A model generated the notes under the pieces. That model was not told where the DNA came from. It did not search any database and saw nothing but the letters and a program-made list of their open reading frames with translations. From Pollutimonas sp. M17 (GTDB lineage Bacteria; Pseudomonadota; Gammaproteobacteria; Burkholderiales; Burkholderiaceae_B), in assembly GCF_025836975.1 (NCBI RefSeq), contig NZ_CP107548.1:930001-994000 (forward strand): a DNA stretch of 64,000 bases. Direction: 5' to 3'. Shown in pieces: positions 8,629 to 17,510 of the stretch (within the stretch, counting starts at the first letter, position 1; each line of letters starts with the position of its first letter). A program made the position numbers and the translations under genes.

Positions 8629-9804
8629 ATGGCCCCGGATGCCGGCGTCACAGGCCGCTACTTGGTGCTGCTCTGCAAGGACACGCCGCAGGACGGCTTG
8701 CGCAAGCTCTCCGAAGCCACGGGGGTCAGCATCTCCAGCGCGGCATCGGCCGGCCGGCAGGGGCGATCCGGGCCGCCGGGCCCGCAATGCGCCATCGTCT
8801 TCGACCGCATCGGGGTCGCCCTGGTCCATTGCGCGCCGGATAGTCCCGGCCTGCAGGCCATGCAATCGCTTCAGGACGGCACGGCCATACTCGCCATCGA
8901 ACCCGAAAGAACCGTGCATGCCATCGCCATGACGCCGTCGGCCGGGATCGACGAGACGACCGCCACATGGGGCGTGCAGGCCGTCGGCGCGCAATTGTCG
9001 GCGCAGGCCGGGGAGGGCGTCAGGCTGGCGGTGCTGGATACGGGCATCGATGCCGGACACCCCGATTTTGCGGAGCGGGTCATCACATCGCGATCGTTCA
9101 TCGACGGCCAGGATACGCATGACGGCAACGGACACGGCACCCACTGCGCCGGCATTGCCTGCGGCCCCGCCAATCCAGGCGCGGCGCCGCGCTATGGGAT
9201 TGCCGGCGCCGCGCAATTATTCGTGGGCAAGGTCCTTGGCGACGAAGGCCAGGGCGGGGACGGCGGCGTGCTGGAAGGGATAGACTGGGCCATCGAGAAC
9301 CGCTGCGATATCGTGTCCATGTCGCTGGGCAGTTCGCTTGCCGCCGGCCAGCCCTATTCCAGGGTGTTCGAAGAGGTCGCCAGGCGCGCCCTGGAGGCGG
9401 GCACCGTGATTATCGCCGCGGCGGGCAACGACAGCCGGCGCCCCGAACACATAGCGCCCGTTTCCCATCCCGCGAACTGTCCGTCGATAGTGGCCGTGGG
9501 CGCGGTGGATCGCAGGCTGGATATTGCTCCCTTTTCCAGCGGCGGCCTGGTGCCGGAGGGAGGCAAGGTCGACATCGCCGCGCCCGGCGTCGATATTCTC
9601 TCGGCCTGGCCGGGGCCGCAGCGCTATGACACCCTCAGCGGCACCAGCATGGCCACGCCTTTCGTCGCGGGCGTGGCCGCCCTGTATGCCGGCGGGCCGG
9701 GCCGGCCCCGGGGCGCGGCCCTGCTCGAACGGCTGCGCGCCGGCGCGAAACATCTGGACCTGCCCGAGCGCGATGTCGGCGCCGGCCTGGTGCAGGCGCC
9801 CTAG
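8629..9804 (+). CDS. Subtilisin-like S8 serine protease without signal peptide
   Basis: A 391-residue S8 peptidase with the Asp-His-Ser triad intact: Asp137 in VLDTGID, His169 in GNGHGTHCAG, Ser340 in SGTSMATPF, and the oxyanion Asn in AAAGNDS. No signal peptide or membrane segment is visible, so it looks cytoplasmic unless exported by an unusual route. Residues 9-98 (from GRYLVLL to EPERTVHA) look like a diverged I9 propeptide with an inserted Gly/Pro/Arg-rich loop (about 40-52). The start has a perfect AGGAGG 5 bases upstream. The next gene, 15 bases downstream, looks like a second, detached I9 domain, so the pair probably forms an operon. Substrate unknown. Confidence 0.88.
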   Translation: MAPDAGVTGRYLVLLCKDTPQDGLRKLSEATGVSISSAASAGRQGRSGPPGPQCAIVFDRIGVALVHCAPDSPGLQAMQSLQDGTAILAIEPERTVHAIAMTPSAGIDETTATWGVQAVGAQLSAQAGEGVRLAVLDTGIDAGHPDFAERVITSRSFIDGQDTHDGNGHGTHCAGIACGPANPGAAPRYGIAGAAQLFVGKVLGDEGQGGDGGVLEGIDWAIENRCDIVSMSLGSSLAAGQPYSRVFEEVARRALEAGTVIIAAAGNDSRRPEHIAPVSHPANCPSIVAVGAVDRRLDIAPFSSGGLVPEGGKVDIAAPGVDILSAWPGPQRYDTLSGTSMATPFVAGVAALYAGGPGRPRGAALLERLRAGAKHLDLPERDVGAGLVQAP

Positions 9805-9819
9805 AACCAAGAGGCTCTC

Positions 9820-10068
9820 ATGACCCGCAAGAGACTGCACATACTGGTCGAGCAGGCGTCGCTCGAACGCTTTCCGGAGATCGTCGAGGACTGCCGGCGG
9901 ACGGGCATGGTCATCGAGCGCCAGATGCGTACCGTGGGCGTGTTTTCAGGGCTGATCGATGAGTCCAGGCTGGAGGACGTCTGCAAGGTCAAGGGTGTGC
10001 GCAACGTCGAGGAGTCCCGCGACGTGCACGGCCTGGACGGCGGCGGCGCAAGGCCTCCGCGCAAATGA
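9820..10068 (+). CDS. Small stand-alone I9/propeptide-like protein
   Basis: 82 residues. The pattern (strand RLHILVE, a helix about 15-30, strand MRTVGVFSGLID, then a helix with GVRNVEESRDV) resembles the beta-alpha-beta-beta-alpha-beta fold of subtilisin propeptides and I9 inhibitors, where a GFSG-like strand and a V..VE.....V strand recur. It has no signal peptide. The gene lies 15 bases after the S8 protease on the same strand and is probably co-transcribed. It could be a folding chaperone in trans or an inhibitor. This is pattern-based inference; a free-standing ferredoxin-like regulatory domain is the alternative. Confidence 0.55.
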   Translation: MTRKRLHILVEQASLERFPEIVEDCRRTGMVIERQMRTVGVFSGLIDESRLEDVCKVKGVRNVEESRDVHGLDGGGARPPRK

Positions 10069-10081
10069 AAGCGCGCTTTCA
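10066..10081. repeat. 16-bp perfect palindrome
   Basis: TGAAAGCGCGCTTTCA is self-complementary over all 16 bases and begins at the stop codon of the small I9-like gene. It could be an operator or fold as a short hairpin; no T run follows, so it is a poor intrinsic terminator. Confidence 0.4.
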
Positions 10082-10133
10082 GTATTAACGTTTACCCTTT
10101 GATTTCTTTATAAAGTCTGATTCAAGACAGTTA

Positions 10134-10265
10134 ATGTCCTTTCCGAGTGAGTCCCGACGTATTGCTTTTGATAATCTTCGTCGCATCCGTGCCCACACAC
10201 AAATAGAAACAGTAACGGATATCGCTCTTATACACGGCGAACAAAAAGCATTCTTGCAGCGTTAA
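10134..10265 (+). pseudogene. Possible remnant of an AraC-type HTH
   Basis: The only coding-like stretch in the 330-base gap 10069-10398 is a 43-codon reading frame. Its middle reads LRRIRA then VTDIALIHG, close to the second HTH of AraC-type regulators (usually VTDIAL..GF), but it stops soon after and lacks the following conserved helix. It is more AT-rich than its flanks. It may be a degraded gene end or chance. The rest of the gap shows a CTTTATAAAG palindrome (10106-10115) and the ribosome site of the next gene. Confidence 0.25.
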
Positions 10266-10398
10266 ACGCGCGGCATGTCATAAAAAAATTCCCAGGCTGG
10301 TCGCGTTCATTCCTGTTTCAGGAAGGGCGCAGCTTGGCCCGAGAAGCATGGGGGATGGTTTTGTAGCACGTCACAGTAGTACTCAAAGGAGATAGGCA

Positions 10399-11775
10399 GT
10401 GAAAGACACACATATCCATAATAACGAGACAGGCTCGACGACCCGTCGCAGCTTCCTGAAAACCGGCACCGGGGTCGCGGGCGGCCTGCTGGTTCCCGGC
10501 GCGTACAGCTCGGCTGCCTTCGCGCAGAAAAAGGACTACCCCAAGCTGGGCAACTATCCCGAGGGCGTGGCGGGAGACACCGTCGTGGCGGGCCTTACGC
10601 TGGACCTTACCGGCCCGTATTCCGCGGAAGGGGCCGGACAGAAGCGCGGCTTCGAGCTGGCGGCGGAGCTCATCAACAACGGCGATCCGCGGGTCAAGAA
10701 GGTGTCCCCGCTGACCCAGAAGGGCATTCTGGGCAAGAAAATCGTGCTGGCCATCGGCGATGCCGAAACCAAGCCCAACAGCGCCGTGCAGGCGGCCACC
10801 CGCTTCATCCGCCAGGACAAGGCCATGATGATCGCCGGCAGCGTCAGCAGCTCGGTCGCCATCGCCCTGCAAAACACCTGCGAACGCGCCAAGACGCTGT
10901 ACTTCCCCATTATCAGCGGCTCCAGCGACACCACCGGCAAGGATTGCCGCCGCTACGGCTTCCGGCTGTGCCATCACGCCTACACCGCGTCCAAGGCCAT
11001 CGCGCCGGTGCTGGCCCAGGCCTACGGCAAGAACATGAAGGCGATCCACCTGGTGCCCGACTACAACTACGGCCACTCCATCCACCACTACATGAAGCAG
11101 TTCACCGAGGAGCAGGGCTGGACGACCATCGACAACCCCCAGATCCACCCGCTGGGCGCGACCGACTACAGCGCCTACCTGCTGAACATTGCCAATAGCG
11201 GCGCCGACATCCTGATCAACCACGACTACGGCGCCGATGCGGTCAACTCCGCCAAGCAGGCCCACCAGTTCGGCGTCTTGAAGAACATGAAGATGTGCGT
11301 ACCTTACATGCCCGCCTACATGCTCGAGGAAGTCGGCCCGGAAATCATGGAAGGCGTACACGGGACCATGGTCTTCTGGCATACCGAGTCAGAAAAGAAC
11401 GAGATCGCCAAGGACTTCGTGGAAGCGTACGAGGCCAAGTTCAACGCCAAGCCGCGTGATCCCGAGCACAACGCCTACATGACCATGCTGCTGTGGGCCG
11501 ATGCCGTCGAGCGCGCCGGTACCTTCTACCCGGCCGCGGTGGTCGAGGCCTTCGAGGACAGCATCAACCACAAGCGTCCGTACACCATGGGCGGCGAAGT
11601 CTACTTCCGCGCCGAAGACCATGACGGCGCGGCGAACTTCGCGGTGGTGCGCGGCAAGAAACCGTCCGAAATCAAGAACAAGGACGATCTGGTCGACGTC
11701 GTGGCCGTGGCCAACGGCGTGGATACGCTGCCGCCCATCGGCTACGCCGGCTGCAAGATGGCTCCCGCCGCGTAG
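10399..11775 (+). CDS. HAAT operon 1: amide/urea-type substrate-binding protein
   Basis: A 458-residue type-I periplasmic binding protein of the branched-chain amino acid/amide class. The N-terminus carries a twin-arginine signal (TTRRSFLKTG at about residues 14-23, then a hydrophobic stretch ending SAAFAQ), so export by Tat in folded form is likely. The mature part has TLDLTGPYSAEG, GDAETKPNSAVQAATRF and HLVPDYNYGHS, typical of this family. Start is GTG at 10399 with AAGGAG 7 bases upstream. First gene of an operon with LivH-, LivM/G-, LivF-like genes and acetyl-CoA synthetase. The ligand is unknown; the acs partner suggests a carboxylate or a compound yielding acetate. Confidence 0.85.
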   Translation: MKDTHIHNNETGSTTRRSFLKTGTGVAGGLLVPGAYSSAAFAQKKDYPKLGNYPEGVAGDTVVAGLTLDLTGPYSAEGAGQKRGFELAAELINNGDPRVKKVSPLTQKGILGKKIVLAIGDAETKPNSAVQAATRFIRQDKAMMIAGSVSSSVAIALQNTCERAKTLYFPIISGSSDTTGKDCRRYGFRLCHHAYTASKAIAPVLAQAYGKNMKAIHLVPDYNYGHSIHHYMKQFTEEQGWTTIDNPQIHPLGATDYSAYLLNIANSGADILINHDYGADAVNSAKQAHQFGVLKNMKMCVPYMPAYMLEEVGPEIMEGVHGTMVFWHTESEKNEIAKDFVEAYEAKFNAKPRDPEHNAYMTMLLWADAVERAGTFYPAAVVEAFEDSINHKRPYTMGGEVYFRAEDHDGAANFAVVRGKKPSEIKNKDDLVDVVAVANGVDTLPPIGYAGCKMAPAA

Positions 11776-11817
11776 GGTGATCCGCTTGGTTTCATAACAA
11801 AAAAGAAGGGGGACAGT

Positions 11818-12693
11818 ATGCCTAGCTTGGGCCTATTCATGTCACAAGTGTTCAATGGTCTCGCGCTGGGGGTGCTGCTCTCCCTCATTGCGGCCGGCCT
11901 GACTATCATTTACGGCACGCTCGGAGTCATCAACTTTGCGCACGGCGCCCTGTTCGTGGTGGGCGCCTATGCCGGCTTTTCCATTTTCACGTCTACCGGC
12001 TCGTTTCTGCTCAGCATTGCAGGCGGTTCGCTGGCTGCAATGATCGTTGGCCTCATCATGGAGCGCGGCCTCATCAAGCGCTTCTACAACCGCCCCGTCG
12101 AAGACCAGATACTGGTCACCTTCGGGATCAGCATCGTCCTGGTCGAAATCATCCGAGCCATCTTCGGCGGCGTCGGGCAGCGCGTGCCCGTTCCCACCTG
12201 GGGCGAGGGCGTGGTCGACATGGGCTTCGTCGTCTACCCGCTTTACCGCATCCAGATACTGGCCATCGCCGCGGGGGCGCTGGGGCTGTGCTGGTTGGTG
12301 CTGTACCGCACGCGGCTCGGCCTCATCATCCGGTCCGGCATCGAGGACGCCCTCATGACGCGCCTGCTGGGCATCAATATCCAGCGCGCCTTCCTGGTGG
12401 TGTTCGGCGTCGGGGCGGCGGCGGCCGGTTTCGCCGGCATGATCTACGCGCCCATCGTCTCCATCGTCCCCGACATGGGATTCCGCGTGCTCATCCAGTC
12501 CTTCGTGGTGGTGGTGCTGGGCGGCGTCGGCTCCTTTCCCGGGGCCATTCTCGGCGGTTTGATCGCAGGCCAGATCCTTAGCCTGACCTCGCTGTTCAAT
12601 CCGGTCTATTCCGATGTCATGCTGTTCGCAGCCATGGCGCTGGTACTTATTTTGCGGCCACAAGGTCTATTGGGTGTGGAGGGCAGGGCATGA
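11818..12693 (+). CDS. HAAT operon 1: LivH-type permease
   Basis: A 291-residue inner-membrane permease with about eight hydrophobic segments. Family markers are the early LIAAGLTIIYGTLGVINFAHGALF region (about residues 22-45) and the C-terminal VVVLGGVGSFPGAILGGLIAG region (about 230-250) ending FRPQG-like (LRPQGLLG). It pairs with the LivM half of the next protein. Start has AGAAGGGGGA just upstream. Its stop overlaps the next start by 4 bases (ATGA), implying translational coupling. Confidence 0.92.
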   Translation: MPSLGLFMSQVFNGLALGVLLSLIAAGLTIIYGTLGVINFAHGALFVVGAYAGFSIFTSTGSFLLSIAGGSLAAMIVGLIMERGLIKRFYNRPVEDQILVTFGISIVLVEIIRAIFGGVGQRVPVPTWGEGVVDMGFVVYPLYRIQILAIAAGALGLCWLVLYRTRLGLIIRSGIEDALMTRLLGINIQRAFLVVFGVGAAAAGFAGMIYAPIVSIVPDMGFRVLIQSFVVVVLGGVGSFPGAILGGLIAGQILSLTSLFNPVYSDVMLFAAMALVLILRPQGLLGVEGRA

Positions 12694-14600
12694 GTCAATC
12701 TGATAATTCCATCGCGATCGAAGCCGGCGCGACGCAGGGCCGTACCCCCGGCGCGGCCGCCAGGCCGGCCGGAGCCCTGCGCCGCCGCTATGGGGTCGAG
12801 TTCATCACCGCCATGGTGCTTTGCGCGGCGCCCTTCCTGGCGCCGCTCATCGGCGCGGGCCCCGACCTGCTGGGCCGCGTGCTCATCTGGGGCCTGTTCG
12901 GCCTGGGCTTCGACCTGCTGTTCGGCTATGCCGGCCTCCTGTCGTTCGGGCAGGCTGCGTTCTACGGCACCGGCAGTTTCGTCACCGCTTACTTGCTGAC
13001 CACCGGCATCATCCCCAACATGCTGCTGGCGCTGGTGGTGGCCATGCTGGTGGCGTCCGTGCTGGGCCTGCTCATCGGCTACCTGACGCTGCGCCGCAGC
13101 GGCATCTATTTCGCCATGAGCACGCTGGCTTTTGCCGAGATGATCTACTTCCTGGAGTTCGGGCCGCTGCGCGACTGGACCGGGGGCGAAAACGGCATAC
13201 CCGGCATTCCGGAACCGGCCATCGACCTGGGCTTCTTCAGCTACGCCATCCAGCCGGGCTGGCCCATGTACACCTTCCTGGCCGTCATGTTCTTCGTGGG
13301 CTTCGTCATCGCCCGGCGCATTTCGCTGTCTCCGTTCGGCGTCATCCTGACCGCCATTCGCGGCAACCCTGTGCGCGCCATGGCGGTGGGCCACCGCATC
13401 CAGCGCTACAAGCTTGCGGTGTTCGTGGTGGCGGCGGCCTACGGCGGCGTGGCGGGCGGCCTACTGGGCCTGTTCCAGGGCTATATGCCGCCCGACGCGT
13501 TCAACCTGCATACCTCGGCCGAACTGGTCATCCAGACCGTCATGGGCGGCGCCGGAACGCTGTTCGGTCCCCTGCTGGGCGCCCTGATCTGGCTCTACCT
13601 GTTCGAAGTCCTGCAGTTCGTGGACTCGGTCGGCCCATACTGGCGCCTGATACTGGGCGTCATCTTCGTGATACTGGTCACGGTGTTCCGGCGCGGAATC
13701 TGCGGTGAGTTCATCGCGTGGCGCGACAAGCGCATGGCGCGGCGCCTGAACCGGGCGGTCGATGCCGGCCAAAGCCGCGGCGCGGCCCGGTCCGGCCAGG
13801 GGGTGCAGCTGCTCATGCGCCAGCCGGCGCCGGCCGCCCCGGGCGTGCCCGTTCTGCAAGCCAATGATATCGCCAAGCATTATGGCGGGCTCAAGGCCGT
13901 GAAGGGCGTCTCCATCGCGGTGCAGGAGGGCGAGCTGCGCGGGCTGATCGGACCCAACGGCGCCGGCAAGTCGACCTTCTTCAAGATGCTGGCGGGCGAG
14001 ATCGAACCCACCAGCGGCGAGGTCTTCCTGCGCGGCGGCAACATCACCGGCATAGGCGTGACCCAGGTCTGCCAAATGGGCATGAGCAAGAGCTACCAGG
14101 TCAACGAACTGTTCGATGCCCTGACCGTCCGCCAGAACATCCTGATGTCGGTGCTGGGGCAGAAGCGCGGATCCTTCCGTTTCGATGCCCTGGCCAGCCT
14201 GAACGGCGTCAGTGGCTACGGCGAACAGGTCGAGGCGGCCATGGAACTGGTCGAGCTGTCCCACAAGGCCGACACGCCGGTGCATGAACTTTCCTACGGC
14301 GAGAAGCGGCGGGTCGAAATCGGCCTGGCGCTCGCCACGGGCGCGAACGTCCTGTTGCTGGACGAGCCCCTGGCGGGCATGAGCCCCGAAGAGCGCGTGC
14401 ATGCGGTGGCCCTGCTCAAGAGCATACGGCGCGGGCGCACCGTTCTTATCGTCGAGCACGACATGGATGCCATGTTCGAACTGGCCGACAAGATCACCGT
14501 GCTGTACGACGGAAATTTCCTCGCGGAGGGCACCCCCGAGGAAATCCAGGCCAACAAGGCGGTGCAGGAAGCATATCTGGGAGGCGTGGAAGAATCATGA
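12690..14600 (+). CDS. HAAT operon 1: fused LivM permease-LivG ATPase
   Basis: A 636-residue fusion. Residues about 30-345 are a LivM-type permease (GLGFDLLFGYAGLLSFGQAAFYG, YLTLRRSGIYFAMSTLAFAEM). A linker rich in Ala/Arg/Gly/Pro (about 350-385) joins it to a LivG-type ATPase from about 388: Walker A GPNGAGKST, signature LSYGEKRRVEIG, Walker B VLLLDEPLAGMSP and H-loop VEHDMD. In operons 2 and 3 of this window LivG is a separate protein. The fusion fixes the ratio of this permease to this ATPase. It overlaps livH and livF by 4 bases each. Confidence 0.93.
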   Translation: MSQSDNSIAIEAGATQGRTPGAAARPAGALRRRYGVEFITAMVLCAAPFLAPLIGAGPDLLGRVLIWGLFGLGFDLLFGYAGLLSFGQAAFYGTGSFVTAYLLTTGIIPNMLLALVVAMLVASVLGLLIGYLTLRRSGIYFAMSTLAFAEMIYFLEFGPLRDWTGGENGIPGIPEPAIDLGFFSYAIQPGWPMYTFLAVMFFVGFVIARRISLSPFGVILTAIRGNPVRAMAVGHRIQRYKLAVFVVAAAYGGVAGGLLGLFQGYMPPDAFNLHTSAELVIQTVMGGAGTLFGPLLGALIWLYLFEVLQFVDSVGPYWRLILGVIFVILVTVFRRGICGEFIAWRDKRMARRLNRAVDAGQSRGAARSGQGVQLLMRQPAPAAPGVPVLQANDIAKHYGGLKAVKGVSIAVQEGELRGLIGPNGAGKSTFFKMLAGEIEPTSGEVFLRGGNITGIGVTQVCQMGMSKSYQVNELFDALTVRQNILMSVLGQKRGSFRFDALASLNGVSGYGEQVEAAMELVELSHKADTPVHELSYGEKRRVEIGLALATGANVLLLDEPLAGMSPEERVHAVALLKSIRRGRTVLIVEHDMDAMFELADKITVLYDGNFLAEGTPEEIQANKAVQEAYLGGVEES

Positions 14601-15301
14601 GTCTGCTCGAAGTTAACGGCATCAATACCTTTTACGGCGATTCGCATATCTTGTTCGACGTTTCGCTCGAAGTCCGCGAGAACGAGGTCGTGGCCCTGCT
14701 GGGCCGCAACGGCGCCGGTAAATCCACTTTGTTGAAAACGCTGGCGGGGGCGCTGACCCCGCAGTCGGGCTCCATCACGTTCGCGGGCACGCCCATCCAT
14801 AAGATGCCGGCCCATGAAATCGCCCGGCTGGGCCTGCAGCTGGTGCCCGAAGAGCGCCGGGTCATAGGCGGCATCACCGTCCATGAAAACCTTCAGTTGG
14901 CCGCGATGACGGCCAAGAAACCGCTCAGCTACGACGAAATCTATCGCACCTTCCCCCGCCTGGATGAACGGCGGGGCAACAAGGGGCGCGAGCTCTCGGG
15001 CGGCGAACAACAAATGGTCGCCATTGCGCGCGCCATGATACGCGATGCCCGCCTCATCCTTCTGGACGAGCCCTTCGAAGGCCTTGCGCCGCTCATCGTG
15101 CGCGACCTCATGAATGTATGCCAGGAGCTCGCCAGGCAGGGCCGCACCATCGTCGTGGTCGAGCAGAACGTCACGGCGGCGCTTTCCATGGCCGACCGCT
15201 GCTACCTGCTCAATACCGGCCATGTGGTGTTTGGCGGCACGTCCCAGGAGCTGCAGCAGAAGCCGGAAATAACCAACCGCTACCTTGGGGCGGCCGCGTG
15301 A
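14597..15301 (+). CDS. HAAT operon 1: LivF-type ATPase
   Basis: A 234-residue ABC ATPase, the second nucleotide-binding subunit. Walker A GRNGAGKST (about residues 36-44), signature LSGGEQQMVAIARA (about 134-147), Walker B LILLDEPFEGLAP and VVEQNV H-loop region with Gln in place of His, as is usual in LivF. It starts inside the stop of the LivMG gene and is followed after 30 bases by acetyl-CoA synthetase. Confidence 0.94.
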   Translation: MSLLEVNGINTFYGDSHILFDVSLEVRENEVVALLGRNGAGKSTLLKTLAGALTPQSGSITFAGTPIHKMPAHEIARLGLQLVPEERRVIGGITVHENLQLAAMTAKKPLSYDEIYRTFPRLDERRGNKGRELSGGEQQMVAIARAMIRDARLILLDEPFEGLAPLIVRDLMNVCQELARQGRTIVVVEQNVTAALSMADRCYLLNTGHVVFGGTSQELQQKPEITNRYLGAAA

Positions 15302-15331
15302 GTTCACGTATTTGCAGATGGAGAATAAGTC

Positions 15332-17311
15332 ATGTCGTCCACCATTGATTCCATACTTGTCGAAAGCCGGGTTTTCCCTCCGTCGGCCAAGACGGCCGCG
15401 GGGGCGGTGATTTCCAGTATGGAAAACTACAAGGCGCTGTGCGAGGAGGCCGAGCGCGATTTCGAGGGCTTCTGGACCCGGCTGGCGCGCGAGCATCTTC
15501 AATGGCGCAAGCCCTTCACCCGTGTGCTCGATGAGTCGAACGCGCCGTTCTACACCTGGTTCGACGACGGCGAGCTCAACGTATCCGAGAACTGCCTGGA
15601 CGTCCACCTTGAGAACGGCAATGCCGACAAGACCGCGCTGATCTTCGAGGCGGACGACGGCACGGTGGAAAAGGTCAGCTACCGTCAGCTGCATGCGCGC
15701 GTCTGCCGCATTGCAAACGGCATCAAGGCTTTGGGCTATGCCAAGGGAGACAGGGCCATCATCTATCTGCCCATGTCCATCGAGGCCATCGCCACCATGC
15801 AAGCCTGCGCCAGGCTGGGCATTACCCACTCGGTGGTGTTCGGCGGCTTCTCGGCCAAGAGCCTGCACCAGCGCATTGTCGACGTGGGCGCGGCCCTGGT
15901 CATCACCGCCGATGCGCAGCTTCGCGGCGGACGGGCCATCCCCCTGAAGGCCGCCGTGGACGAGGCGCTGGCCGACGAGGGCGGCGACGTCGTCAGAAAG
16001 GTCATCGTATACCGGCGCGCCGGCATCGATGTCGCCTGGAACGAAGGGCGCGATGTCTGGCTGCACAATCTGGAGGACGGGCAGCCCGATACCTGCGAAG
16101 CCGTCGCGGTCGAGGCCGAGCATCCCCTGTTCATCCTGTACACGTCGGGATCCACCGGCAAGCCCAAGGGCGTGCAGCATGCGTCGGCGGGTTATCTGCT
16201 GTGGGCTACGCTGACCACGCAGTGGGTGTTCGATACCCGGCCCGACGACGTGTTCTGGTGCACGGCCGATGTGGGCTGGGTGACCGGCCATACCTACATC
16301 GCCTACGGAACCCTGGCCGCCGGACTGACCCAGGTGGTGTTCGAAGGCATACCCACCTATCCGGATGCCGGCCGCTTCTGGAAAATGATCGAACGCCACA
16401 AGGTCAGCATCTTCTATACGGCGCCCACCGCCATACGCTCCCTGATCAAGGCGGCGCAGGCCGATCCGGCCACGCATCCGCAGCGCCACGACCTTTCCAG
16501 CCTGCGCCTGCTGGGCTCGGTGGGCGAACCCATCAACCCCGAAGCCTGGATCTGGTACTACAACAACGTGGGCAACGGCCGCTGTCCCATTGTCGATACC
16601 TGGTGGCAAACCGAGACCGGCGGCCATATCCTGACGCCCTTGCCGGGCGCCACGCCGCTCAAGCCCGGCTCGTGCACGCTACCCCTGCCGGGCATATCCA
16701 CCGGGGTGGTCGACGAAGCCGGCAACGAGGTGCCTTCCGGGCGCGGCGGCTCGCTGGTCATCAAGAAGCCGTGGCCGGCCATGATACGCGCGGTCTGGGG
16801 AGACCCCGAGCGTTTCAGGAGCAGCTACTTCCCGGCCGACCTGAAGGGCTACTACCTGGCCGGCGACAACGCCCAGCGCGACGCCGACGGCTATTACTGG
16901 ATCATGGGCCGCAGCGACGACGTGCTCAGCGTATCGGGCCATCGCCTTGGCGGAACCGAGATCGAATCGGCCCTGGTGGCTCACGAGCTGGTGGCGGAAG
17001 CCGCGGTGGTGGGCCGTCCGGATGCAACGACCGGAGAGGCCATCGTGGCATTCGTGATGCTCAAGGTGCCGGCGCCCGAGGGCAAGCAGGCCGAGGCCAT
17101 CGCCACGCAGTTGCGCGACTGGGTCGCCAGCGAGGTCGGCCCCATTGCAAAGCCGCGCGATATACGCTTTGGCAACAACCTGCCCAAGACCCGGTCCGGA
17201 AAAATCATGCGCCGCCTCTTGCGCGTGGTGGCCGAGGGCAAAGAGGTGACGCAGGATGTGTCCACGCTTGAAAACCCCGATGTCCTGAAGCAGTTCACCG
17301 GCGTCTATTGA
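15332..17311 (+). CDS. acsA: Acetyl-CoA synthetase (AMP-forming)
   Basis: A 659-residue Acs-type ligase (family usual about 650) that converts acetate, ATP and CoA to acetyl-CoA, AMP and PPi. P-loop [11 protein letters not shown] (about residues 267-277), the acetate-pocket region [11 protein letters not shown] and [10 protein letters not shown] including the Trp that limits acyl size, the hinge motif [20 protein letters not shown], and the C-terminal catalytic Lys in [11 protein letters not shown] that is acetylation-controlled in Acs. It is the last gene of HAAT operon 1 and is followed by a UUCG-loop terminator. A link between the imported compound and acetate is inferred from position only. 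Confidence 0.93.
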   Translation: MSSTIDSILVESRVFPPSAKTAAGAVISSMENYKALCEEAERDFEGFWTRLAREHLQWRKPFTRVLDESNAPFYTWFDDGELNVSENCLDVHLENGNADKTALIFEADDGTVEKVSYRQLHARVCRIANGIKALGYAKGDRAIIYLPMSIEAIATMQACARLGITHSVVFGGFSAKSLHQRIVDVGAALVITADAQLRGGRAIPLKAAVDEALADEGGDVVRKVIVYRRAGIDVAWNEGRDVWLHNLEDGQPDTCEAVAVEAEHPLFILYTSGSTGKPKGVQHASAGYLLWATLTTQWVFDTRPDDVFWCTADVGWVTGHTYIAYGTLAAGLTQVVFEGIPTYPDAGRFWKMIERHKVSIFYTAPTAIRSLIKAAQADPATHPQRHDLSSLRLLGSVGEPINPEAWIWYYNNVGNGRCPIVDTWWQTETGGHILTPLPGATPLKPGSCTLPLPGISTGVVDEAGNEVPSGRGGSLVIKKPWPAMIRAVWGDPERFRSSYFPADLKGYYLAGDNAQRDADGYYWIMGRSDDVLSVSGHRLGGTEIESALVAHELVAEAAVVGRPDATTGEAIVAFVMLKVPAPEGKQAEAIATQLRDWVASEVGPIAKPRDIRFGNNLPKTRSGKIMRRLLRVVAEGKEVTQDVSTLENPDVLKQFTGVY

Positions 17312-17362
17312 CCCTGGCAAGTCGGTGAGCGGGCTGGTGGCTCCTTGCGAAGTCAAGAGCTT

Positions 17363-17387
17363 CCAGCCCTTCGGGGCTGGGGGTTTT
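17363..17387 (+). terminator. Intrinsic terminator after acsA
   Basis: CCAGCCC (17363-17369), loop TTCG, GGGCTGG (17374-17380), then GGGTTTT. A 7-bp GC stem closed by a UUCG tetraloop with a short T run, 50 bases after the acs stop. Confidence 0.75.
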
Positions 17388-17510
17388 CCTCCATGGATAT
17401 AAGCGGGCGACTCATTAGAATCGAGGCACGAATGAGCGCGGTAAGTTGCGAATCGGTCGTCTTGATCATTATGTGTTGTAAGGCCATTGTGTATTGGGGG
17501 GTGGTTCGTA

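Noticed and set aside
14294-16627. 777-codon open frame on the minus strand
   Set aside because: Antisense to LivMG, LivF and acetyl-CoA synthetase, all of which have full motifs on the plus strand; no domain visible.
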